64,000 bases of DNA from Bacteroidales bacterium UBA1217 (GTDB lineage: Bacteria > Bacteroidota > Bacteroidia > Bacteroidales > P3), in assembly GCA_002309335.1 (NCBI GenBank), contig DBXH01000007.1:1-64000 (forward strand), written 5' to 3'. Shown one piece after another: positions 26,744 through 36,309 of this stretch (the first letter of the stretch is position 1; each line of letters begins with the position of its first letter). The notes beneath the pieces were generated by a model that worked only from the letters and a program-made list of their open reading frames with translations, did not search any database and was not told where the DNA came from. Position numbers and translations under genes: made by a program.

Positions 26744-26775
26744 CAAAAGTACTACTTTTTTTCGGTGTGGACAAA
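26744..26775 (-). promoter_or_regulatory. Promoter of tRNA-Gln(TTG)
   Basis: On the minus strand, TTTG (26775-26772), 20 nt, then TACTTTTG (26751-26744), about 20 nt before the tRNA. Confidence 0.65.
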
Positions 26776-26839
26776 TTTTTTTTGACTACACAATGTTTGT
26801 TTATGCCCAACCTGCTGAATTCGGCAGTGTTACGCTGCT

Positions 26840-28705
26840 TTAATTTCCTTTGAACGGCAGTTTGATTGCTGGCAGTTCGATGGAGCGGAACGACGAGAAA
26901 AGTCCAGATTTGGTGTCGTCTTGTTTGCCGAAAATTTCTACAATAAGATCTTTGTATTTGTCTTGTAGCAGATTTCGACGCAGCTTGAGAGTGGGTGATA
27001 GGAGTCCGTTGACTGTTGTCCATTCTTCGCTGACGAGGCGGAATTTCTTTATCTGCTCGTGAGGTGCGAACTCTTTGTTGTAGAGGTCTATAACCTCCTG
27101 CATCTTCTTGTTGACTTCTGGCAGCGAAATAAGCTGCATATTGTCGCGGTAGTGCAGGTGATGTTTCAAAGCCCAGTAGTGCAGCGTGTTGAAGTTGGGC
27201 GAAATGATAGCGGCGGCAATTTTCTGATGCTCGCCAACCACCATCACCTGGTCTATGTATTCCGATTCACGCAGTTTGTTTTCAATCACTTGCGGAGCTA
27301 CGTATTTGCCTGCCGAAAGTTTGAAGATGTCTTTCTTGCGGTCGGTTATTTTGAGGTAGCGGTTGGCGATGAGTTTTCCGATATCGCCGGTGTGGAACCA
27401 GCCGTCTTCGTCGATGACTTCTTTTGTGTATTCGGGGTCTTTGTAATATCCCATCATCACGTGCGGACCACGAGTGAGAATCTCGCCGTCTTCTGCGAAT
27501 TTCATTTCCGTGCCGCTCAGTATTGGTCCTACGGTGCCGAAACGCACAAGATTGTCCACCGGATTGTTGACGGCTATTACAGGCGATGTCTCGCTGAGAC
27601 CATATCCTTCATAGATGTTCATTCCAGCGGCGCTGAACAGGCGCACCAGTCTTTCGGGTATGCTGCTGCCTCCGCTGATGATAATCATACGGTGGCCGCC
27701 AAATTTCTCGCGCCAGCGGCGATAGACCATCTTGTCGTAAAACCATTGCATTATCTGGAACCAGATAGAGACTTTTTTAATGATGCCGTTGTCGAAACGC
27801 ATACCGTGCTTGAAAGCGCGGAAATAGATGGCTTTCTTGATGGCGGGGAAGTCCTTTCCGGCAGCGTAGAGTTTGTCGTAAAACATTTCAAGCACTCGTG
27901 GTACGGCACAGAAACCGTCGCACTGTATCTCATGCATATTCTGCTGCAGGGTGCCCATACTCTCGGCGTAGTAGATGCTGCAACCCAGATACTGGAAATG
28001 GTAGTTCATTGAACGCTCGAAAACGTGGTTGAGCGGCAGAAATGAGAGAACACGGCATTTGTCGGTCATAGGGTTGACTTTTGTGTGTGCCAGGAAGTTG
28101 CTGCAGATGTTGCGGTGTGAAAGCATCACTCCCTTAGGGTCGCCGGTGGTGCCGCTGGTGTAGACGAGTGTCAGCCAATCGTCGGGTTTGGCTTGTTCTT
28201 TGCGTTTCTCAAGTTCGGCGAGGAATTTGTCACGGCTGGCGATACCCATCTTAAGTATTTCCAGCGTTCGGTGATAGCCTTCGATGGCGGCAAGGGTATA
28301 GATCTCAGGCGGATTGTCGAGCTGTTTTACAGCCGGCATAATGCGGCGCAGAAGCAGGTTGCTGCTCACCAGCAGCAATTTGGCACCGCTGTGTTTGAAG
28401 ATATGTACATAGTTATCAGTCGATAGAGTGGGGTAGACGGGCACGTGGATGGCACCGGTCAGAGCCAGAGCCATATCGATAAAGTTCCACTCAGGACAGT
28501 TGTTGGAGATCGTAATGACGCGGTCGCCACGTTGTATGCCGAGTTCCATCAGACCGTATGCCATAAAGTGGGCGTATTTGTAATAGTCGTGCGAACTGTA
28601 GCGAACCCATTCACCATTGACCTTTCCGGAAAGGAGGTCGTCCTTTGGATGGTTGACTACAAGGTGGTCCAACAAGTCGAATAATCTTGTTATTTCTATT
28701 TCCAT
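26840..28705 (-). CDS. Long-chain fatty acid-CoA ligase (AMP-forming)
   Basis: 621 residues from the ATG at MEIEITRLF; an upstream in-frame ATG at 28786 coincides with the predicted transcription start and is rejected. The ANL-superfamily motifs are present: LVYTSGTTGDPKGVMLSH (P-loop), YEGYGLSETSP, GWFHTGDIG and the KDIFKLSAGKYVAP hinge. It activates fatty acids to acyl-CoA for lipid metabolism, in the cytoplasm or at the membrane. No transmembrane segment is seen. Confidence 0.92.
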   Translation of the reverse strand: MEIEITRLFDLLDHLVVNHPKDDLLSGKVNGEWVRYSSHDYYKYAHFMAYGLMELGIQRGDRVITISNNCPEWNFIDMALALTGAIHVPVYPTLSTDNYVHIFKHSGAKLLLVSSNLLLRRIMPAVKQLDNPPEIYTLAAIEGYHRTLEILKMGIASRDKFLAELEKRKEQAKPDDWLTLVYTSGTTGDPKGVMLSHRNICSNFLAHTKVNPMTDKCRVLSFLPLNHVFERSMNYHFQYLGCSIYYAESMGTLQQNMHEIQCDGFCAVPRVLEMFYDKLYAAGKDFPAIKKAIYFRAFKHGMRFDNGIIKKVSIWFQIMQWFYDKMVYRRWREKFGGHRMIIISGGSSIPERLVRLFSAAGMNIYEGYGLSETSPVIAVNNPVDNLVRFGTVGPILSGTEMKFAEDGEILTRGPHVMMGYYKDPEYTKEVIDEDGWFHTGDIGKLIANRYLKITDRKKDIFKLSAGKYVAPQVIENKLRESEYIDQVMVVGEHQKIAAAIISPNFNTLHYWALKHHLHYRDNMQLISLPEVNKKMQEVIDLYNKEFAPHEQIKKFRLVSEEWTTVNGLLSPTLKLRRNLLQDKYKDLIVEIFGKQDDTKSGLFSSFRSIELPAIKLPFKGN

Positions 28706-28790
28706 ATATGTGCTTACTTTGTTTCTAACTAGTTGGTAATTATCTGTTCTGACATAATATGCGTTCAGACGGAGTATATTTACCAATATG

Positions 28791-28798
28791 CAAAGATA
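28791..28798 (-). promoter_or_regulatory. -7 element of the acyl-CoA ligase promoter
   Basis: TATCTTTG on the minus strand (28798-28791). It places the start site near 28784 and supports the downstream start codon at 28705. Confidence 0.5.
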
Positions 28799-28878
28799 CT
28801 AAAAATTCTTAAATATTCTTTTTTCAATTAATAAAACTTTTTACTCATTGCTGTAACAGCGTTACACATTGATGACCG

Positions 28879-31800
28879 TTACATCTGTGTTCCGATGAGG
28901 ATGTCAAGTTTTTCAATGGCGGAGTGTATACTTTCTACGTTGTCGCAGACGAGCGACAAGCGGTCGGTGGTTTCGCGCAGGTGGACGCTTCTGGGGTGAT
29001 CCTGTGCGTATTTTATCATCTGCATAAAGTTGGGTGACTGATAGAATGGATTGTTTTGGTTGGCGACGAAATAGCAAACCATTTTGCCTTGTTTGAGAAC
29101 GAGTTTCTCGATGCCGAACTCTTTTGCCATCCGTCTGAGGGTGATGGTTTTGATAAGTTCTTGGGTGGATTTCGGTATGGGTCCGAAACGGTCAATCATA
29201 CGCTCGCGGTAGCTGTCGAGTTGGCTTTCGATATCTAAGCCGTTAGCACCGGTATCGCGTTTTACTCCAATGTCGTTAAGTTCCTTGTATAGCAGCAGTC
29301 TTTCGCTGATATTGGTCACATAGTCGTCGGGAATTAGCACTTCAAGGTCGGTCTCGATAATACATTCTTTTACGAATTCCTTGCTTTCTACGGCTTCTTG
29401 GCGGAACAATTCGGCGAAGTCGCTTTCTTTCAGCTCCTCTATGGCTTCGTTGAGGATTTTGTGATACATATCGTAGCCTATTTCGCTAATGAAACCGCTC
29501 TGTTCGGCACCAAGGATGTTGCCGGCACCGCGTATGTCGAGGTCACGCATAGCAATGTTGAACCCGCTGCCGACAGAGGCAAACTCTTCGATGGCTCGCA
29601 GGCGTTTCTGTGCCTCGTCGGTGAGTATGCTGAACGAGGGGACAAGCATATAGCAGAATGCCTTTCGGTTGCTTCGTCCCACGCGGCCTCGCATCTGGTG
29701 CAAATCGCTAAGTCCGAATTGCTGTGCATTATTGATTATCATCGTGTTGGCGTTGGGAATGTCCAGACCGTTTTCAACGATGGCTGTCGAAACAAGCACA
29801 TCGACATCGCCTTCGATGAAGCGCATCATAGTCTCTTCGACCTCCTTGCCTTCCATCTGACCGTGGGCGATGGCTACGCGGGCATCGGGCACAAGGCGAC
29901 TTACCAATCCGGCCATTTCGGGCAGGTTCTCGACGCGGTTGCTGATGAAAAACACCTGTCCGTCGCGCGAGAGTTCAAAACTTATAGCGTCGCGTATCAC
30001 CTCTTCGCTGAACGGCGACAACTCCGTCTGGATAGGTTGCCGGTTTGGCGGTGGTGTTTGTATTACACTCAAGTCGCGCGCACCCATCAGCGAGAACTGC
30101 AGCGTGCGCGGTATGGGTGTTGCCGTTAGGGTAAGAACGTCCACGTTGGCACGCATCTGTTTCAGTTTCTCTTTCACGCTGACGCCGAATTTCTGCTCTT
30201 CGTCGATAATGAGCAATCCCAGGTCCTTGAATTTCAGTTTGCTGTTTGTTATGGCGTGGGTGCCGATAAGTATGTCTATTTTGCCGGCTTCAAGATCGTG
30301 CGCAATCCGGTTTTTGTCTTTGGTGGAGCGGAAACGGTTAAGATAATCGATATTTACTGGCATACCTTTCAGTCGCTCGGTGAAGGTGTTATAATGTTGG
30401 AATGCCAGAATGGTTGACGGCACCAGCACAGCCACCTGTTTCGAGTCGCACACAGCTTTGAAAGCAGCTCGGATGGCGACTTCGGTTTTGCCGAAACCCA
30501 CATCGCCGCACACCAGACGGTCCATCGGTGATGTCGATTCCATATCACCCTTCACATCCAATGTGGCTTTCAGCTGATCGGGTGTATCCTCATACATAAA
30601 CGAGGCTTCCAGCTCGTTCTGCAAGTAACTGTCGGCGCTGAAAGCGAAGCCTCTAGTGGCTTTGCGCTTGGCGTAGAGCTGGATGAGGTCTTTGGCAATG
30701 TCTTTAACCTGCTTTTTCGTTTTCTGTTTCAGTACCTGCCAGGTGTTGCTGCCCAGCCTGTTAAGGGTTGGTGTTGCACCTTCCTTGCCTACATAGCGGC
30801 TTATCTTGTGCAGACCGTGTATGCTTATGTATAATGTGTCGTTATTCTTGTAAACCAGACGGATAACCTCCTGTTGCTTGCCGTTGTTTTCAATCTTCTC
30901 AAGCCCCGAAAAGCGACCAACACCATAGTCGATATGCGTCACATAATCGCCAGGCTTCAGTTCGAACAACTCTTTCAACGTCAAAGCCTCGCGATTCTGG
31001 CTCATATCGCGGACGGTGTACTTATGGTAGCGTTCAAAGATTTCGTGGTCGGTGTAGCAGAGCAGTTTCTCGTCGTGGTCGATAAAGCCCTTGCGCAGCG
31101 AATAGTCGAGATATGTGATATGGGCGGCCATATCTTCCATTTGGCTTTCCACGAATATTTTGTCAAGACGCTTGTGCTGTTGTTCGCTGCTCACGCTGAT
31201 GCAGAGCTTGTAGCCGCGATCGTTGTAGTTGGACAGCGACTGTTTGAGCATTTCGAACTGCTTGTTGAATATCGGCTGTAGCTCGCTGTGTCCTTCGATT
31301 TCGATGGCTTTGTTGAAGAATTTTGAATAGCCTGATTCAATTACTTTGCATTCAAGCAGAGCCTTAAGGAAGTCGTTGGCTGACGAGTACATCTCGTCGG
31401 GTTTGGCATTTTGCATCCTCACAAGTCCCTGTTCTTTGTCGGCGGCTATTTTCCCGTATTCCTCGCGAGCTGCAGCAAAGCGTTTCTCTATTGTTTCGCT
31501 CACATACATCAGACCTTGTGTCCAAATGATATCCTCGCTGCTAAAGTACTGCAACAGATTGACTTTTTCTTCCACAACTACCATTGGCTCTCCGCTCCCC
31601 GCTTTCCGTTCAAGATTCGGGATGATGTTTATCTGGTCATAATGTCTTACAGATAGTTGTGTTACAGGGTCGAAACTACGCAGGGAGTCAATCTCGTCGT
31701 CGAAGAACTCGATCCTGAACGGCTGTTCGTTGGCAAACGAGAAGACATCGATTATGCCGCCTCGCACAGCGTATTCGCCAGGCTGCACAACAAAATCAAC

Positions 31801-32313
31801 TCTCTCAAACCCATAATCCTGAAGCACATCCATCACGAAGTCCATATCCAGTTTGCCGCCTTTGACTATTTGCAGCGTGTTCTTTGTCAGTGTTTTGGCG
31901 GAAATGACTTTCTCCGCCATTGCTTCGGGATAGGAGACGATGACGAGCCGTTTGCCGGCATTGAGCTGTTTGACGACTTCCGAGCGCATCAGCACGTTTG
32001 CGTTGTCAGTCTCTTCGGTCTGGTAAGGACGGCGGTAGGTGGTGGGGAACAATAGAACCCGTTTGTTGTCAATCTCTTGACCCTCATCACCCATAAGGGT
32101 TTCGAGGTCGTTCTGAAGGTAAAAAGCATCCTCTTTGTTTCCAACAATGAAAATGAAATTGCTCTGTGGCAGGCATTCTGCAACAGTGGCGCCCAACACG
32201 GCAGGCAGGCTTCCCGTCAAGCCGCTTATGTGAATTCTCGCCTGGCTTTGTTTCAGTTTTTCACACAGTTCTACCGCCAGTTTTGAGTTTTTATATTCTT
32301 CTGTCAGTAACAT
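28879..32313 (-). CDS. mfd: Transcription-repair coupling factor
   Basis: 1144 residues with the full Mfd layout: a UvrB-homology module at the N-terminus, an RNA-polymerase-interacting CarD-like domain (LKPGDYVTHIDYGVGRFSGLE split around residue 470), a RecG-like translocase with Walker A GDVGFGKTEVA and LIIDEEQKFGV, and a TRCF C-terminal domain. It removes stalled RNA polymerase and recruits UvrA to lesions. It is divergent from porX; the gap is 117 nt. Confidence 0.96.
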   Translation of the reverse strand: MLLTEEYKNSKLAVELCEKLKQSQARIHISGLTGSLPAVLGATVAECLPQSNFIFIVGNKEDAFYLQNDLETLMGDEGQEIDNKRVLLFPTTYRRPYQTEETDNANVLMRSEVVKQLNAGKRLVIVSYPEAMAEKVISAKTLTKNTLQIVKGGKLDMDFVMDVLQDYGFERVDFVVQPGEYAVRGGIIDVFSFANEQPFRIEFFDDEIDSLRSFDPVTQLSVRHYDQINIIPNLERKAGSGEPMVVVEEKVNLLQYFSSEDIIWTQGLMYVSETIEKRFAAAREEYGKIAADKEQGLVRMQNAKPDEMYSSANDFLKALLECKVIESGYSKFFNKAIEIEGHSELQPIFNKQFEMLKQSLSNYNDRGYKLCISVSSEQQHKRLDKIFVESQMEDMAAHITYLDYSLRKGFIDHDEKLLCYTDHEIFERYHKYTVRDMSQNREALTLKELFELKPGDYVTHIDYGVGRFSGLEKIENNGKQQEVIRLVYKNNDTLYISIHGLHKISRYVGKEGATPTLNRLGSNTWQVLKQKTKKQVKDIAKDLIQLYAKRKATRGFAFSADSYLQNELEASFMYEDTPDQLKATLDVKGDMESTSPMDRLVCGDVGFGKTEVAIRAAFKAVCDSKQVAVLVPSTILAFQHYNTFTERLKGMPVNIDYLNRFRSTKDKNRIAHDLEAGKIDILIGTHAITNSKLKFKDLGLLIIDEEQKFGVSVKEKLKQMRANVDVLTLTATPIPRTLQFSLMGARDLSVIQTPPPNRQPIQTELSPFSEEVIRDAISFELSRDGQVFFISNRVENLPEMAGLVSRLVPDARVAIAHGQMEGKEVEETMMRFIEGDVDVLVSTAIVENGLDIPNANTMIINNAQQFGLSDLHQMRGRVGRSNRKAFCYMLVPSFSILTDEAQKRLRAIEEFASVGSGFNIAMRDLDIRGAGNILGAEQSGFISEIGYDMYHKILNEAIEELKESDFAELFRQEAVESKEFVKECIIETDLEVLIPDDYVTNISERLLLYKELNDIGVKRDTGANGLDIESQLDSYRERMIDRFGPIPKSTQELIKTITLRRMAKEFGIEKLVLKQGKMVCYFVANQNNPFYQSPNFMQMIKYAQDHPRSVHLRETTDRLSLVCDNVESIHSAIEKLDILIGTQM

Positions 32314-32430
32314 TTATCTCTCTATCCTTTTTTGTTTCAATCGGATAACGTGCAATTGCAGCATTATCATTGAAAATTCAAATATACGAAAAAATTAAAT
32401 TATGCGTTATAATGGCAAAAAATAAGAAGA

Positions 32431-34008
32431 ATGAATCAGAAACAGGAAAATCAAAAGGCTCCGCAACTCAGCATACTTTGGGCCGACGACGAGATAGATC
32501 TCTTAAAACCGCATATATTATTTCTTGAAGAAAAAGGATACCGGGTGATACCTGTAACATCGGGTTCGGAGGCTTTGGACGAACTTGCCGACTCGGATAT
32601 CGACATCGTTTTCCTCGATGAGAATATGCCAGGATTGAGCGGACTTGACACCCTATCGGAAATCAAACGCCAATATCCGCGTGTGCCGGTGATAATGATC
32701 ACCAAGAGCGAAGAGGAACATATTATGGATGAGGCCCTTGGCGGAAAGATATCGGACTATCTTATCAAGCCGGTCAATCCCAACCAGATACTTCTTACGG
32801 TGAAAAAGCACACCGAGGCTCGTCGACTTGTGAGCGAGAAGTCCACTTTCAGCTATCAGCAGCAATTTCGTGACATCAGTATGCAACTGTCTGACAGATT
32901 GGATGCCGACGAGTGGATTGAGTTATACAAGAAATTGGTCTATTGGGATCTGGAACTCGCAACGACAGAGGATGATAACATCCACGATATCTTCAAGTCG
33001 CAGAAGGAAGAGGCTAACCAGCTGTTCTGCCGTTTTTACGAGAAAAACTATATCGATTGGGTCAACGATGTGAAAGAGAAACCATTAATCTCGCCTACTG
33101 TGGTGCGTGAGCGTCTTTTCCCTTTGTTGGAGGAGGACCGCCCAACGTTTATGATTGTAATCGACAACTTCCGCTACGACCAATGGAAATATATCCAGCC
33201 GCTTATAGAACAGTATCTACGCACCGACCGCGACGAGATATACTATAGCATTATCCCCACAACGACCCAGTTTGCCCGCAACTCGATGTTTTCGGGACTT
33301 ATGCCTGCCGAGATTGAACGCAAATATCCGCAGTATTGGGTCAATGAGGACGAGGAAGGTTTTAAGAATCAGTTTGAATCGGAACTGATGGGCGAGAATC
33401 TGCGCCGGCATGGGTTCAATATCAAGCACACCTATAACAAGGTTCTCAACGCGCAACACGGCAAACGTCTGGTCGACAGCCTTCCGAACCTGATGAACAA
33501 CAAACTGAACATCATCATTTACAACTTTATTGATATGCTCTCGCACGCCCGCACCGACAGCAATATTGTCCGTGAACTGGCCGAAGATGAACGCGCCTAC
33601 CGCTCTGTGACTCTTTCGTGGATGGAGTATTCGCCGTTGCTCGAGGTTATCAAGTTCCTGAGTGGTAAGGATGTCAATGTGGTCATTACCACCGACCACG
33701 GTTCGGTGCGTATCGACAACCCTGTGCGCATCAAGGGCGACCGCGACATATCGGTTAACCTGCGCTACAAACAGGGACGTCTCATCGACTACAATCCCAA
33801 ACAGGTGTTCGAAGTCAAGGAGCCACGCAAGATATTCCTTCCAAAACGTTATATCACATCACCTTACATCTTTGCCCACAACAACGACTTCTTTGCCTAC
33901 CCAAACAACTACAACCAGTATGTTCAGTACTATATGAACACTTTCCAGCACGGCGGCATCTCAATGGAGGAGATACTGATACCGTTCATCACCCTGCGGA
34001 ACAAATAA
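32431..34008 (+). CDS. porX: T9SS regulator PorX (response regulator with PglZ domain)
   Basis: 525 residues. A receiver domain (about 12-130) has the phosphoacceptor D63 in VFLDENMPG, T91 and K113. A helical linker leads to a PglZ/alkaline-phosphatase-like domain with VIDNFRYD (D245), PTTTQFARNSMFSG (T277-T279) and TTDHGSVRI. PorX works with the sensor PorY and the sigma factor SigP to control T9SS genes in Porphyromonas, and its PglZ domain is a zinc-dependent phosphodiesterase. All catalytic-type residues are visible. No porY is in the window. Confidence 0.93.
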   Translation: MNQKQENQKAPQLSILWADDEIDLLKPHILFLEEKGYRVIPVTSGSEALDELADSDIDIVFLDENMPGLSGLDTLSEIKRQYPRVPVIMITKSEEEHIMDEALGGKISDYLIKPVNPNQILLTVKKHTEARRLVSEKSTFSYQQQFRDISMQLSDRLDADEWIELYKKLVYWDLELATTEDDNIHDIFKSQKEEANQLFCRFYEKNYIDWVNDVKEKPLISPTVVRERLFPLLEEDRPTFMIVIDNFRYDQWKYIQPLIEQYLRTDRDEIYYSIIPTTTQFARNSMFSGLMPAEIERKYPQYWVNEDEEGFKNQFESELMGENLRRHGFNIKHTYNKVLNAQHGKRLVDSLPNLMNNKLNIIIYNFIDMLSHARTDSNIVRELAEDERAYRSVTLSWMEYSPLLEVIKFLSGKDVNVVITTDHGSVRIDNPVRIKGDRDISVNLRYKQGRLIDYNPKQVFEVKEPRKIFLPKRYITSPYIFAHNNDFFAYPNNYNQYVQYYMNTFQHGGISMEEILIPFITLRNK

Positions 34009-34091
34009 ACTCGATTTATAGGTTGTTGTAAGCCTGCAACGTGCTTTGACAATTGGTCGCTCAGACCCGCCGCAACGGGTAAAACCTACTT

Positions 34092-35636
34092 TTAATCGAC
34101 CTTTTTGTCGTCTCGCCATGTCCCGTCTTCGTAACTCCCGTCGGGCTTGATTAATTTTCCTATGCCATTCCGTTTGCCGTTATCCCATTTGCCAAACCAT
34201 ACAGTTCCATTTTCCCATATATACAAACCCCATCCGCATCTCTTTCCTTTCTTGGTTTCTCCGACATATTTGTCGCCACTGTCATAGTTTATTGTCTTGA
34301 ATGCCCACTCATAAAAGTTATTGCTACAGGGGTATGCCCCTGCAGGGTAACCATCTTTTTTTATACTACCGTCATATATTAACTTGCCGTTCTTGTCGTA
34401 CATTCGGGCATAATCGCATACAGGATCAAATTCGTGAAAATCACGTTTCATTTTGCTAACAATGAAAAATGCATTTGGAAAACGGCGATAAAGCTCTTTT
34501 TCATTTAAAAAGATAGTGGCAATTTCTCCACTACCCGTTAACCTTTTTCTGTTGGTATAGTGAATGTAGTTTAACTCAATCTTGTTGTTGTAATAATATG
34601 TTAAATAAAATCCATCATCGCTTCCTCCTGAACCGTACCAGAAATAATCATTGCTTTTTTGCTGTGCTTTAGGCTCTAATTTCATCAACAGATCAGTCCA
34701 GGGTCTTCCGACGCGTGCTTTGCGTAATTCTTCGGCTTTTTTATGGTCTTCTTCTTCCTTGATAGTATTCCCTGACAGCTTTTCTGCCATCTCAGACGCT
34801 ACGGCCACCACGTTTTGTGAATTGCCAAGCTGCTTGTCTTCAGCGTTGTAGCTATTGACAATCTCGGCGGTTGAGACGTTGATCAGGCGGGCCGAGATGA
34901 AATAGGAGCCGCCCCAAGCGGTGGTCTTGGCAGCACAGACATACTGTACGCCGAACTGCTTAGCCAAGCGGATAAGGTCTTCGTCATCTACTGCACCCGA
35001 CTGTTGGTAGCCCTGCTCCTTCGACAACTGCGCGAGAAAACTGTTGGTGCGCTCGATGGCCAAGTATTTGCCGCTGCGGGCAAAGCCGGCCACAAGCTGG
35101 TCGCCGAGAATGATGTCCACGTCGCGGTTGCCGGTCCGAGACACATAGACGGCCACCTTCTTGGCACTGGCCGACTTGTTGTAATCCAACGTCTTCAGAA
35201 GGCTCTCCGACAAACCGTTCATCGCACCGACCAGTGCTTTGGGGTTGGTTATGGAGCCGTTAGAGCTTCCTGTGGCCACCACTTCGGCACTCTCGGCATC
35301 GATGATGCGGGCAGTGATGTATTTCTCGTTCCGCCACACGTCAAGCACCGATGCCACGCAGACATACTGCACGCCGAACTGACGTCCCAACTCGGCAATC
35401 TCATTGTCGTCAACAGCGCCTTCGCGCTCGTACGAGTGCTCTTTCGACAGGGCTTTCAGGAAGCTGGCCGAACGCTCGATGGCTGTGTACTGGCCGTTTT
35501 TGGCCAGGCCGTCCACCAAGCGGTTGCCTACAATCTCGTTTACTGGGTCGTTGCCCGTCATATACACAGCCACCTTTTTCTGCGCAAAGGCAGACAAGGA
35601 GAGCGCCATCAGAAAGAGGGTAAAGATTTTCTTCAT
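34092..35636 (-). CDS. Secreted protein with two CsgG-like domains and MORN repeats
   Basis: 514 residues. A signal peptide (to SAFAQ) is followed by two tandem copies of a domain of about 150 residues (KKVAVYMTGNDPVNEIVGNR... and KKVAVYVSRTGNRDVDIILGDQ...), each with GRQFGVQYVC or AKQFGVQYVC as in CsgG/FlgO-like proteins. A linker and a unique region lead to C-terminal MORN motifs (YVGETKKGKRCGWGLYIWENG). It is probably a periplasmic or outer-membrane-associated protein; the function is unknown. A perfect promoter lies upstream. Confidence 0.75.
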   Translation of the reverse strand: MKKIFTLFLMALSLSAFAQKKVAVYMTGNDPVNEIVGNRLVDGLAKNGQYTAIERSASFLKALSKEHSYEREGAVDDNEIAELGRQFGVQYVCVASVLDVWRNEKYITARIIDAESAEVVATGSSNGSITNPKALVGAMNGLSESLLKTLDYNKSASAKKVAVYVSRTGNRDVDIILGDQLVAGFARSGKYLAIERTNSFLAQLSKEQGYQQSGAVDDEDLIRLAKQFGVQYVCAAKTTAWGGSYFISARLINVSTAEIVNSYNAEDKQLGNSQNVVAVASEMAEKLSGNTIKEEEDHKKAEELRKARVGRPWTDLLMKLEPKAQQKSNDYFWYGSGGSDDGFYLTYYYNNKIELNYIHYTNRKRLTGSGEIATIFLNEKELYRRFPNAFFIVSKMKRDFHEFDPVCDYARMYDKNGKLIYDGSIKKDGYPAGAYPCSNNFYEWAFKTINYDSGDKYVGETKKGKRCGWGLYIWENGTVWFGKWDNGKRNGIGKLIKPDGSYEDGTWRDDKKVD

Positions 35637-35694
35637 ATTGGAATACTTGTTTTTATATGCTTGGTAGAAAGGTTATTTGCTCAAATTCAATCTG

Positions 35695-35725
35695 CAAAAG
35701 TACAACTTTTCTGCGAATTGGCAAA
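35695..35725 (-). promoter_or_regulatory. Promoter of the CsgG-like/MORN gene
   Basis: On the minus strand, TTTG (35725-35722), exactly 19 nt, then TACTTTTG (35702-35695). Confidence 0.65.
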
Positions 35726-35814
35726 ATCTTTCTGCAAAAAAAAAACGACAAGCCCGTGTGTAGGCTCAGTACCGACTCAGGTTGTTGCTTTTGGATATTG
35801 GAAGGAAAGGGGGC

Positions 35815-36222
35815 TTAATTCTGCTTGTCGTATTGCTGCACACGGGCTTTGACATCGTCGGGTATGACGGCGCTGGCGCCTGTAGCGCGGTCGAAGCCTG
35901 ACATTACGGTAGTGCAGGTGGCATAGGGTTGCTCGGTTACAGTATTGACAATCTGCTGTTTGACACGCAGGCTTTTGTGACCCCAGTTTGATACGAAAGA
36001 GGTTACGGCGATGCTGTCGCTCCAGCGTATCTGGCTATGGAAATCGACCTCTAAATGTACAACCATTACACAGAAGTTGCCTTCGTCGGGCCTTACGGGT
36101 ATGCCGGCATCGGCAAAATAGTGGGCCTTGCCAAGGTCGAAGAACTCCATAATGACAGCATTGTTGATGTGTCCCATCATATCGATGTCGTTGAATCTGA
36201 TTTGTAATGGAAGGGTGTGCAT
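35815..36222 (-). CDS. Acyl-CoA thioesterase, 4HBT hotdog fold
   Basis: 135 residues. A YbgC/FcbC-type single hotdog domain is recognised by QIRFNDIDMMGHINNAVIMEFFDLGKAHYF (the aspartate of NDID and GHINN are the usual active-site elements), then VVHLEVDFHSQIRWSD and SLRVKQQIV. It hydrolyses acyl-CoA thioesters in the cytoplasm; the substrate is unknown. The leader consists of 9-nt repeats. Confidence 0.88.
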   Translation of the reverse strand: MHTLPLQIRFNDIDMMGHINNAVIMEFFDLGKAHYFADAGIPVRPDEGNFCVMVVHLEVDFHSQIRWSDSIAVTSFVSNWGHKSLRVKQQIVNTVTEQPYATCTTVMSGFDRATGASAVIPDDVKARVQQYDKQN

Positions 36223-36225
36223 AAT

Positions 36226-36286
36226 AAGGGTTGGAAAGGTTAAAAAGGTTTAAAGGGTTAAAAAGGTTTGAAGGGTTTAAAGGGTT
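36226..36286 (-). repeat. 9-nt tandem leader repeat (CCCTTTAAA type)
   Basis: On the minus strand this is a run of CCCTTTAAA, CCTTTTTAA, CCCTTCAAA and similar 9-mers that ends 4 nt before the thioesterase start codon. Confidence 0.8.
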
Positions 36287-36309
36287 GGGGAGGGTAAAGA
36301 GGTGGAATG

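Noticed and set aside
26565..27023. 152-codon minus-strand frame spanning tRNA-Gln and the end of the ligase gene
   Set aside because: It runs through a tRNA, its terminator and another gene in a different frame.
27059..28012. 317-codon plus-strand frame opposite the acyl-CoA ligase
   Set aside because: Antisense to a gene with all ANL motifs; the translation has no recognisable family.
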